39,423 bases of DNA from Glaesserella sp041817755 (GTDB lineage Bacteria; Pseudomonadota; Gammaproteobacteria; Enterobacterales; Pasteurellaceae): the NCBI RefSeq assembly GCF_041817755.1, contig NZ_JBGYBX010000033.1, positions 1-39,423 on the forward strand. Direction: 5' to 3'. The position numbers and the translations under genes were made by a program. Shown here one piece after another: positions 33,734-39,423 of this stretch (its first letter is position 1; the number at the start of each line of letters is the position of its first letter). The notes under the pieces were generated by a model. That model did not search any database. It saw nothing but the letters and a program-made list of their open reading frames with translations, and was not told where the DNA came from.

Positions 33734-33791
33734 AGCGGTAAGTTCTAATAGATTTTTTGCAAAAAATTGTTAGAATTTGCCGCTTTTTTGT
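33734..33791 (+). terminator. Long USS-based hairpin terminator after the nitroreductase gene
   Basis: AAGCGG...TTCTAA...ATTTTTT-GCAA-AAAAAT...TTAGAA...CCGCTT followed by TTTTTTG. Both the USS core and its AT-rich tail are mirrored, giving a stem of more than 20 pairs with a few mismatches. Confidence 0.85.
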
Positions 33792-33810
33792 TATTACAGT
33801 AGGAGGAGTA

Positions 33811-34341
33811 ATGTCTCATTCAGATATTAAACTGAAACAAAATATTTTCAGTAAAGTGATTTTCGCCAGCCGTTGGTTACAGTTACCAATCTATTTGGGA
33901 CTGATTGTGGTACAAGGTATTTATGCCTATAAATTTTTGAAATCATTATGGAATTTGGTGGTGAATCTGGGGTCGATGGATGAAAACACAATCATGTTGA
34001 CCGTATTAGGCTTAATTGATGTGGTGATGATTGCAAACCTGTTAATTATGGTGATCGTGGGCGGATATGAAACCTTTGTATCCCGTTTGAACGTCGATAA
34101 CCATCCGGATCAACCGGAATGGTTGGATCACGTTAATGCTTCCGTGTTAAAAGTGAAATTATCGATGGCGATTATCAGCATTTCCTCGATCCATTTGTTG
34201 CAAACTTTTATCAACGCGTCTAAATTGAGTTCCGAAACAATGATGTGGCAATTGTTAATTCACCTCGGTTTTATTTTTTCAGCAATCGGTGTGGCTTATA
34301 CCGATAAATTACTCAGTAACGTGCACCATGCAAAACATTAA
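33811..34341 (+). CDS. UPF0114 (YqhA-like) inner-membrane protein
   Basis: Member of the UPF0114/YqhA family, function unknown. The start is ATG 33811 with AGGAGGAG directly upstream; the frame is open further back into the hairpin terminator but without similarity. Length 176 aa. Four hydrophobic segments are seen (LPIYLGLIVVQGIYAYKF, MLTVLGLIDVVMIANLLIMVIVGGYE, a third around MAIISISSIHLLQTF, and LLIHLGFIFSAIGVAY). The family motif GGYETFVSRL is intact. It is monocistronic, with gor starting 77 bp later. Confidence 0.88.
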   Translation: MSHSDIKLKQNIFSKVIFASRWLQLPIYLGLIVVQGIYAYKFLKSLWNLVVNLGSMDENTIMLTVLGLIDVVMIANLLIMVIVGGYETFVSRLNVDNHPDQPEWLDHVNASVLKVKLSMAIISISSIHLLQTFINASKLSSETMMWQLLIHLGFIFSAIGVAYTDKLLSNVHHAKH

Positions 34342-34387
34342 CCTATTGCAATAATTTAGGCACAATGACAAAAAATCGGTAGAATCT

Positions 34388-34397
34388 GACCGCTTGT
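34388..34397 (-). repeat. USS core upstream of gor
   Basis: GACCGCTTGT, 21 bases before the gor ATG, with a weak AT tail on its left. Confidence 0.82.
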
Positions 34398-34418
34398 ATT
34401 TTTAAATAGGAACAAATT

Positions 34419-35789
34419 ATGACCAAACATTATGACTATATCGCTATCGGTGGCGGTAGCGGCGGTATCGCTTCCATCAACCGAGCGGCAAGTTATGGCA
34501 AAAAATGTGCCATTATTGAAGCAAAACATTTGGGCGGTACTTGCGTTAACGTCGGTTGCGTACCGAAAAAAGTGATGTTCTACGGCGCACAAATCGCAGA
34601 AGCCATCAACCATTACGCACCGGATTACGGCTTTGATGTCACCGTAAACCGCTTTGATTTCGCTAAATTGGTTGAAAGTCGCCAAGCCTATATCGGACGC
34701 ATTCACACCTCTTACAATAATGTGCTGGCAAAGAACAATGTGGATGTCATTCGCGGTTTTGCGAAATTCGTCAATGCTAACACTGTCGAAGTCGCCTTGG
34801 CGGACGGTGGTAGCGAGCTTGTCACGGCGGATCATATTTTGATTGCAACCGGCGGTCGTCCGACGCGTCCGGCGATTAAAGGGGCGGAATACGGTATCGA
34901 TTCCGACGGTGTATTTGCCTTAAATGATGTGCCAAAACGTGTTGCAGTCGCGGGGGCGGGTTACATTGCAGTGGAACTGGCGGGCGTGCTAAACAGCTTA
35001 GGCGCAGAAACACATCTCTTTGTTCGTCAACATGCACCGTTACGTAATTTCGATCCGCTGATTGTGGAAACGTTATTAGAAGTCATGAATCAAGACGGCA
35101 TTCAGCTTCATACCCATGCCATTCCAAAAGAAGTGGTGAAAAATGCGGACGGTTCGTTAACGTTAAAATTGGAAAACGGTACGGAACAAACTGTGGATTG
35201 CTTGGTTTGGGCAATCGGCCGTGAACCGGCAACGGATGTCATTAACCTTGCGGCAACCGGTGTAGCGACAAACGAGCGTGGCTTTATTAAGGTGGATAAA
35301 TTCCAAAATACCAATGTAAAAGGTATTTACGCCGTTGGGGATATTATTGAAGGCGGGATTGAATTAACGCCGGTTGCGGTAGCGGCCGGGCGTCGTTTAT
35401 CCGAACGCCTGTTCAATAACAAACCGAATGAACACTTGGATTACAACCTTGTCCCGACTGTTGTCTTCAGCCATCCGCCAATCGGTACGATCGGCTTAAC
35501 CGAGCCGCAGGCTGTGGAGCAATACGGTACAGAAAACGTGAAAGTGTATAAATCTTCTTTCACACCGATGTACAGTGCGGTCACCCAACATCGTCAACCT
35601 TGCCGAATGAAACTGGTGTGTGTCGGTAAAGAAGAAAAAATCGTCGGTTTACACGGCATTGGTTTCGGGGTGGACGAAATGATTCAAGGCTTTGCCGTTG
35701 CGATCAGAATGGGTGCGACCAAAGCGGATTTCGATAACACTGTCGCCATTCACCCGACCGGTTCGGAAGAATTCGTGACCATGCGTTAA
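34419..35789 (+). CDS. gor: Glutathione-disulfide reductase
   Basis: NADPH-dependent flavoenzyme that keeps glutathione reduced in the cytoplasm. FAD motif IAIGGGSGGIASINRA at the N-terminus; redox disulfide C42/C47 in GGTCVNVGCVPKK; NADPH-binding motif VAGAGYIAVELAGVL followed by FVRQ; GIYAVGD for FAD; active-site His in AIHPTGSEE at residue 445. Length 456 aa is normal. The signature agrees with glutathione rather than lipoamide or mercuric reductase. It is monocistronic, ended by a bidirectional terminator. Confidence 0.96.
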   Translation: MTKHYDYIAIGGGSGGIASINRAASYGKKCAIIEAKHLGGTCVNVGCVPKKVMFYGAQIAEAINHYAPDYGFDVTVNRFDFAKLVESRQAYIGRIHTSYNNVLAKNNVDVIRGFAKFVNANTVEVALADGGSELVTADHILIATGGRPTRPAIKGAEYGIDSDGVFALNDVPKRVAVAGAGYIAVELAGVLNSLGAETHLFVRQHAPLRNFDPLIVETLLEVMNQDGIQLHTHAIPKEVVKNADGSLTLKLENGTEQTVDCLVWAIGREPATDVINLAATGVATNERGFIKVDKFQNTNVKGIYAVGDIIEGGIELTPVAVAAGRRLSERLFNNKPNEHLDYNLVPTVVFSHPPIGTIGLTEPQAVEQYGTENVKVYKSSFTPMYSAVTQHRQPCRMKLVCVGKEEKIVGLHGIGFGVDEMIQGFAVAIRMGATKADFDNTVAIHPTGSEEFVTMR

Positions 35790-35792
35790 GCG

Positions 35793-35820
35793 AAAAAACG
35801 GAGCGTAAGCTCCGTTTTTG
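35793..35820. terminator. Bidirectional terminator between gor and queE
   Basis: AAAAACGGAGC-GTAA-GCTCCGTTTTT serves both convergent genes. It ends one base before the queE stop codon. Confidence 0.93.
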
Positions 35821-36435
35821 CTATTCAATCCCCGCCATTTTATGTGTTTGAATGCTTAACTGCCAACGGGGTTTGTTCGGACGCTGATTCAGTAGGCCAA
35901 GCTGGGTGATGGTGTCCAATATGTTCATTACGCCGTTTTCTTCACAGGGAGAAAGATAATAACGATCCGCGTTGATCGTATTTTCAATCTGCTCACAAAA
36001 ATCCAACACATCGCCGTCCACGACGATCCGCACCTCATGGGCAAACGGAAGGTGATGTTTCAAATACTTCTTCCGGTATAAGCGTTTAGGGCTGGTGGCG
36101 ATATAATCAATTTGCAACGGTACAGGTTTTAAGCCATTGGTTTCGATGGCAATAAAATAACCTTGTGCTTTCAGTTCGCTCAACAACAGCTCCAATTTCG
36201 GTTGAATAGTCGGCTCGCCGCCCGTAATGATGATATGTCGAGCGGTGAAGTTATTGACGATTTGCATAATTTCGCCAAGGGTTTTCGTTTCATAACGGTT
36301 GTAATCGGTGTCGCACCAAGGACAAGCCAGATTGCATTTGCCGAAGCGGATAAAAATACTCGGCATGCCTGTGTTGAAGCCTTCGCCTTGTAGGCTTTCA
36401 AAGATTTCAACGATTCGATATTCGGTAGTTAACAT
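35821..36435 (-). CDS. queE: 7-carboxy-7-deazaguanine synthase
   Basis: Radical SAM enzyme that contracts 6-carboxytetrahydropterin to CDG in the queuosine-precursor (preQ0) pathway. The atypical cluster motif CX3CX2C is C34-C38-C41 (KCNLACPWCDTD). EIFESLQGEGFNTGMPSIFIR and the SAM-binding TGGEPTIQP are typical. Length 204 aa, close to other Pasteurellaceae QueE. It is separated from queD-queC by a divergent RpiB-like gene, so it has its own promoter and is not under the riboswitch seen at queC. Confidence 0.95.
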   Translation of the reverse strand: MLTTEYRIVEIFESLQGEGFNTGMPSIFIRFGKCNLACPWCDTDYNRYETKTLGEIMQIVNNFTARHIIITGGEPTIQPKLELLLSELKAQGYFIAIETNGLKPVPLQIDYIATSPKRLYRKKYLKHHLPFAHEVRIVVDGDVLDFCEQIENTINADRYYLSPCEENGVMNILDTITQLGLLNQRPNKPRWQLSIQTHKMAGIE

Positions 36436-36449
36436 AAGAGAGTGAAAAT

Positions 36450-36481
36450 TTGCAAAAAATAGGCTAAAACCGACCGCTTGT
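36450..36481 (-). repeat. USS with AT tail between queE and the RpiB-like gene
   Basis: GACCGCTTGT at 36472-36481, with the tail AAAATTTGCAAAAAATAG on its left. Confidence 0.85.
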
Positions 36482-36482
36482 C

Positions 36483-36511
36483 TTTACAGTTTTGAGGTTT
36501 GGTTCTATCCT
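36483..36511 (+). promoter_or_regulatory. Likely promoter of the RpiB-like gene
   Basis: TTTACA (36483-36488), 17-bp spacer, TATCCT (36506-36511), 44 bases before the start codon. Confidence 0.55.
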
Positions 36512-36555
36512 GAAGATCGTTCATTTCAAGTCAACACATCATAGGAGTACCGCGT

Positions 36556-37020
36556 ATGAAAATAGCAGTAGCAGGCGATCACGCCGGATTTGCCATGAAA
36601 CAAGAAATCAAAGCCTTACTTGAAAAGCAGGGGCATGACGTCGTTGATTTCGGTCCTTTCAGCGAAGCATCCTGCGATTTACCCGATTTTATTTATCCTG
36701 CTTCCCTTGCCGTGAGCAAAGGTGAAGTCGATCGTGGGATTTTTATTGACGGTGTCGGTTACGGCAGCGCCATGATCGCCAATAAAATTTACGGGGTTTA
36801 CGCGGCGATTTGCCAAGATCCGTTCTGTGCGGCATTGGCTCGTTCGCATTCCAATACGAATGTGTTGTGTCTTGGCGGAAAAATTATCGGCTCCGCCATC
36901 GCCCATGAGATTGTCAATACGTGGATGACGACCGATTATTTATCGGATAATCCGCGTTACACAACCCGTGTGGATAAAGTCGTCGCCATTGCCGAAAAGC
37001 ATATTCGTCAAGACGTTTAA
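36556..37020 (+). CDS. RpiB/LacA/LacB-family sugar-phosphate isomerase paralogue lacking the catalytic cysteine
   Basis: Rossmann-like isomerase of the RpiB family, 154 aa. The substrate loop GDHAGF (7-12) and the RSHSNTNVLCLGGKIIG region with its histidine are kept. The segment that in RpiB reads ICGTGIG here reads IDGVGYG: the cysteine that acts as base (C66 in E. coli RpiB) is D65, and the neighbouring Thr is Val. So it is probably not a plain ribose-5-phosphate isomerase; it could act on another aldose phosphate or use the Asp/other acid. TAGGAG is the ribosome binding site. It lies on the opposite strand between queE and queD with its own promoter and terminator. I know of no link to queuosine. 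Confidence 0.8.
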   Translation: MKIAVAGDHAGFAMKQEIKALLEKQGHDVVDFGPFSEASCDLPDFIYPASLAVSKGEVDRGIFIDGVGYGSAMIANKIYGVYAAICQDPFCAALARSHSNTNVLCLGGKIIGSAIAHEIVNTWMTTDYLSDNPRYTTRVDKVVAIAEKHIRQDV

Positions 37021-37030
37021 GCTTTCCGTA

Positions 37031-37456
37031 TTACGCCGACGTATATTCACAATAGGACGTCGGCGTTTCCCATAAGCGAATCAAACTGACGGGGAGTCCT
37101 TCGGCGGTCAATGTATCGAAAATATATTTCGCCATCTGCTCCGCCGTTGTCCGAACAGGAATACCAAGGGTTTTGGAATCCAGAGAATCAAGCAGCCGGG
37201 CAACTTTGCATTCTTTTTCACTGGTCGTGTCATAAATAAAAGCGTGATCCATTTTGTCAAGAATATGCTGTTTCACGACCGCTTTCAGATCGCTGTAATC
37301 CATCACCATACCCGATTTTGCTCCGTCGGCATGTAGCTCTCCTGAAATTTCGACTTGTAAGGTGTAGGTATGACCGTGCAAATTTTGACATTTGCCGTCG
37401 TGACCGTCCAACATATGCGCCATATCAAAGCTAAACTCTTTCGCAATTTTAAACAC
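37031..37456 (-). CDS. queD: 6-carboxy-5,6,7,8-tetrahydropterin synthase
   Basis: Converts dihydroneopterin triphosphate to 6-carboxytetrahydropterin, the first committed step to preQ0. T-fold enzyme: zinc histidines H14 (FDMAH), H27 and H29 (NLHGHTY), catalytic C23. MVMDYSDLK, LDKMDHAFIYD and LWETPTSYCEY are family motifs. Length 141 aa. Its start overlaps the queC end by 8 bp, so the two are one transcript under the riboswitch. Its last codons double as the stem of an inverted repeat. Confidence 0.96.
   Translation of the reverse strand: MFKIAKEFSFDMAHMLDGHDGKCQNLHGHTYTLQVEISGELHADGAKSGMVMDYSDLKAVVKQHILDKMDHAFIYDTTSEKECKVARLLDSLDSKTLGIPVRTTAEQMAKYIFDTLTAEGLPVSLIRLWETPTSYCEYTSA
37033..37066 (+). 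terminator. Inverted repeat in the queD 3' end, probable terminator of the RpiB-like gene
   Basis: ACGCCGACGT (37033-37042) and ACGTCGGCGT (37057-37066), a perfect 10-bp stem with a 14-base loop, followed by TTCCC. It begins 12 bases past the plus-strand stop, within queD codons. Confidence 0.6.
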
Positions 37457-38108
37457 GGTGTTTTTCCTCTAAATATTCATTTAACCCTTTTTCGCGTAGT
37501 AGGCAGCTCGGACAAGTATGGCAGCCGCCTTCCACACCGAGATAACAGGTGTGAGTATGTGCTTGGATATAGTCAAATACCCCTAATTGATCGGCTAACG
37601 CCCACGTTTCTTTTTTAGTCAGATACATCAGCGGCGTACGGATATTAAAATTATAATCCATCGCTAAATTGAGTGTCACATTCATCGACTTGATGAATAT
37701 ATCCCGACAGTCGGGATACCCGCTGAAATCCGTTTCGCATACACCGGTATAGATAGTCTGAATCCCTTGGCTTTTAGCATAAATAGCGGTATAGAGTAGA
37801 AAGAGAGCATTCCGCCCGTCAACAAAAGTATTCGGCGTCGAACCCGTTTGTTCGATTGTGGCTTGATCATCCATTAAGGCATTTGACGTAATCGCCTTGA
37901 TCACGGAAGTATCGATAACGGTTTGTTTTACCCCGACATCTTGAGCGATCCAGCGGGCTTTATCCAGCTCGATAGCGTGCCGTTGTCCGTATTGAAAGGT
38001 CACGACTTCGACATTCTCTTTGGCGAATTCCTGAATAGCAAGAAATAAGCAGGTGGTAGAGTCTTGTCCGCCTGAAAAAATGACGACGGCTTTTTTGTTT
38101 GCGTTCAT
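37449..38108 (-). CDS. queC: 7-cyano-7-deazaguanine synthase
   Basis: ATP-dependent enzyme that turns CDG and ammonia into preQ0. The PP-loop SGGQDSTTCL is near the N-terminus, and the zinc-binding cysteines lie in CYLGVEGGCHTCPSC near the C-terminus. VVTFQYGQRHAIEL and GRNALFL are conserved. Length 219 aa is usual. The start codon ATG (38106-38108) is six bases from AAGGA, which is the tail end of a preQ1-I aptamer, so translation should fall when preQ1 is abundant. queD follows with an 8-bp overlap. Confidence 0.97.
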   Translation of the reverse strand: MNANKKAVVIFSGGQDSTTCLFLAIQEFAKENVEVVTFQYGQRHAIELDKARWIAQDVGVKQTVIDTSVIKAITSNALMDDQATIEQTGSTPNTFVDGRNALFLLYTAIYAKSQGIQTIYTGVCETDFSGYPDCRDIFIKSMNVTLNLAMDYNFNIRTPLMYLTKKETWALADQLGVFDYIQAHTHTCYLGVEGGCHTCPSCLLREKGLNEYLEEKHRV

Positions 38109-38114
38109 ATGTGT

Positions 38115-38151
38115 TCCTTAGTTTTTTTGCGTGGGAGGTTTGCGAACCACG
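38115..38151 (-). promoter_or_regulatory. preQ1-I riboswitch controlling queC-queD
   Basis: Read on the minus strand: stem CGTGG, loop TTCGCAAACCTC, stem CCACG, then the A-rich tail CAAAAAAACTAAGGA. The five stem pairs are perfect, and GGTTC...CC...AAAAAACTAAGG is the consensus of the preQ1-I class. The final AAGGA is the queC ribosome binding site. Its GG would pair with the loop CC in the ligand-bound pseudoknot, so this is a translational off-switch by inference. Confidence 0.92.
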
Positions 38152-38160
38152 ATGAATAAA

Positions 38161-38205
38161 CAAGCGGTACGATTTTGCAAAATGTTTACAGAATCGTACC
38201 GCTTG
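38161..38205. repeat. Inverted USS-like pair in the queC leader
   Basis: CAAGCGGTACGATT and AATCGTACCGCTTG form a perfect 14-bp stem around a 17-base loop holding TTGCAAAA. The core has A instead of C at the last position (GGTA). Confidence 0.88.
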
Positions 38206-38215
38206 CAAGGAAGGC

Positions 38216-38221
38216 ATTATA
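38216..38221 (-). promoter_or_regulatory. Possible -10 element for queC
   Basis: TATAAT on the minus strand; no clear -35. If used, the USS hairpin and the riboswitch both lie in the queC leader. Confidence 0.45.
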
Positions 38222-38297
38222 ATGATTTTAACTGAATTTGCGATTTTTTTCTTTTTATTATTCACCAATATGAAATAGTTAATCAATAAAATTATTA

Positions 38298-38325
38298 TTT
38301 ATCAAATTTGTGAAGATAGTATAAT
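38298..38325 (+). promoter_or_regulatory. Likely promoter of the pirin gene
   Basis: TTTATC (38298-38303), 16-bp spacer, consensus TATAAT (38320-38325), in very AT-rich DNA. Confidence 0.6.
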
Positions 38326-38391
38326 GCACGCCATCAAGAGCGATGTGATGAATAACTCGCAATGTTTAACCAAGAACAAAAGGATAACGAT

Positions 38392-39264
38392 ATGAAAAAA
38401 GTCGCAAATGTTTATACTGCACCGGCAAAACATTGGGTCGGTAATGGTTTCCACGTACAATCTATGTTTACTTACAACGATACGGATAAAAATTTAGATC
38501 CGTTTTTAATGATGGACTACAACCCACCTCGTCATTTTGACGGTGGACGTAAATCGGATTTCCGTGGTGTCGGCGAGCACCCGCATCGTGGTTTTGAAAC
38601 CGTTACGATTGCATATCAAGGCGAAGTAGCACATGCTGATTCTTACGGCGGTGGCGGTATTATCGGTACCGGTGATGTGCAATGGATGACCGCAGGCTCC
38701 GGTGTGATGCATGAAGAGTTTCATTCAGAACGTTTCTCTAAAGAAGGCGGAATGTTTGAGATGGTGCAACTTTGGGATAATTTACCGAAAGCACATAAAA
38801 TGACGACACCGAAATATCAAGCGATTAAATCGACAGAGATTCCGGTTGTGCAATTGGATGATAATGCCGGTATTGCCCGCATCATTGCGGGAGAGTTGGC
38901 AAGTACATCCGGTGCAGCGAGTACGTTCACGCCGATTAATATGTGGGATGTCGTAATGAATGCCGGTAAAACGCACACATTTGCCGTGCCGGAAAGCCAT
39001 AATCTCGTGATTTTAGTATTAGACGGTACCGTGCAAATCAATGGTGAAGAAATTGCGCGCCGTGGTGAGTTGGTCACTTTTGAAAGAGGTGGGGCGGATG
39101 TCCGAATCGAGTCAAACAACGAATCAAAATTGTTGATTCTTACCGGCGAGCCGATCAATGAGCCGATTGTCGGATACGGTCCGTTCGTCATGAATACGGA
39201 AGCGGAAATTGTCCAAGCCATGCGAGATGTGCAAAGCGGTAAGTTTGGACAAATTGCAAGATAA
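38392..39264 (+). CDS. Pirin-family protein
   Basis: Bicupin of the pirin family. I place the start at ATG 38392, seven bases after AGGA; an ATG at 38362 has no ribosome binding site. Length 290 aa. The N-terminal cupin keeps the iron ligands H63, H65 (HPHRGFETV), H107 and E109 (GSGVMHEEF). DVQWMTAGSGVMHEE is the family signature. The C-terminal cupin carries LVILVLDGTVQINGEE. Some bacterial pirins show quercetin dioxygenase activity or bind metabolic enzymes; the role here is unknown. Monocistronic. Confidence 0.92.
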   Translation: MKKVANVYTAPAKHWVGNGFHVQSMFTYNDTDKNLDPFLMMDYNPPRHFDGGRKSDFRGVGEHPHRGFETVTIAYQGEVAHADSYGGGGIIGTGDVQWMTAGSGVMHEEFHSERFSKEGGMFEMVQLWDNLPKAHKMTTPKYQAIKSTEIPVVQLDDNAGIARIIAGELASTSGAASTFTPINMWDVVMNAGKTHTFAVPESHNLVILVLDGTVQINGEEIARRGELVTFERGGADVRIESNNESKLLILTGEPINEPIVGYGPFVMNTEAEIVQAMRDVQSGKFGQIAR

Positions 39265-39267
39265 AAA

Positions 39268-39325
39268 ACAAGCGGTCAGATCTTTTTGATATTTACAAAT
39301 TCAAAAAGATCGCCGCTTTTTGCCG
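39268..39325 (+). terminator. USS-containing terminator of the pirin gene
   Basis: AAGCGG..GATCTTTTTGA pairs with TCAAAAAGATC.CCGCTT, then TTTTGCC. The left arm begins with a perfect ACAAGCGGTC core at 39268-39277. Confidence 0.85.
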
Positions 39326-39372
39326 TTTAAATAGCCGTTTTGGATCAAATTTCAGCAAAAGATCCTTTTTTT

Positions 39373-39422
39373 TCAAAAAATTTGCAAAAATCGCTTGCGC
39401 GGAATTCTAAAATCTCTATAAT
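39373..39422 (+). promoter_or_regulatory. Strong promoter resembling an rRNA P1 promoter
   Basis: TTGCGC (39395-39400), 16-bp spacer, TATAAT (39417-39422), preceded by the A/T tract CAAAAAATTTGCAAAAAT, which looks like an UP element. The 16-bp spacing and GCGCGG next to the -35 recall rrn P1 promoters. The transcript start is outside the window. Confidence 0.65.
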
Positions 39423-39423
39423 G

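Overview
The window reads as a piece of a Pasteurellaceae chromosome. Nearly every protein matches its Haemophilus/Actinobacillus counterpart, and the DNA is studded with the Apl-type uptake signal sequence (USS) core ACAAGCGGTC followed by an AT-rich TTTTTGCAAA-like tail. That core is the form used by the Actinobacillus pleuropneumoniae / Mannheimia / Haemophilus ducreyi branch, whereas H. influenzae uses AAGTGCGGT. I cannot name the species. The DNA is almost fully coding, with no insertion sequence, prophage, tRNA, CRISPR array or integrase.

Layout. (1) 1-3752, plus strand: the 3' part of pflB with its terminator, then a secreted GH20 hexosaminidase that closely resembles dispersin B. (2) 3854-15355, minus strand: a periplasmic alkaline phosphatase, a 394-bp gap, then a tightly packed block transcribed lptF-lptG-dnaE-waaA-coaD-orn-tsaE-amiB. 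This block combines LPS export and Kdo transfer with the replicative polymerase, CoA synthesis, RNA end-turnover, the t6A ATPase and a septal amidase. (3) 15537-35789, plus strand: pepA; trhP; rodZ-ispG-ldhA; hisS-yfgM; pnuC; hda-ccmABCD; a CRP-controlled SLC13-type dicarboxylate transporter; pgk-fba; an orphan sapF-like ATPase; a nitroreductase; a UPF0114 membrane protein; gor. (4) 35821-38108: the queuosine-precursor genes queE and queC-queD on the minus strand, split by a plus-strand RpiB-like gene; queC lies behind a preQ1-I riboswitch. (5) 38392-39423: a pirin, then a sequence that looks like an rRNA P1 promoter at the window's right edge.

Themes. Fermentative carbon metabolism recurs (pflB, ldhA, pgk, fba, a C4-dicarboxylate-type carrier under a good CRP site). 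Queuosine biology appears twice: synthesis genes under riboswitch control, and trhP for U34 hydroxylation. Inverted USS pairs often sit at gene ends, where they form hairpins that can act as terminators.

Most of the window is conserved housekeeping DNA, and I see no clearly new multi-gene system. The items most worth a second look are the dispersin-B homologue with an extra C-terminal domain and no obvious promoter of its own, the degenerate orphan SapF, the RpiB paralogue lacking the catalytic cysteine, the riboswitch preceded by a USS hairpin, the TTG-started hda, the ccm cluster that stops at ccmD, and the codon-use outlier hisS.
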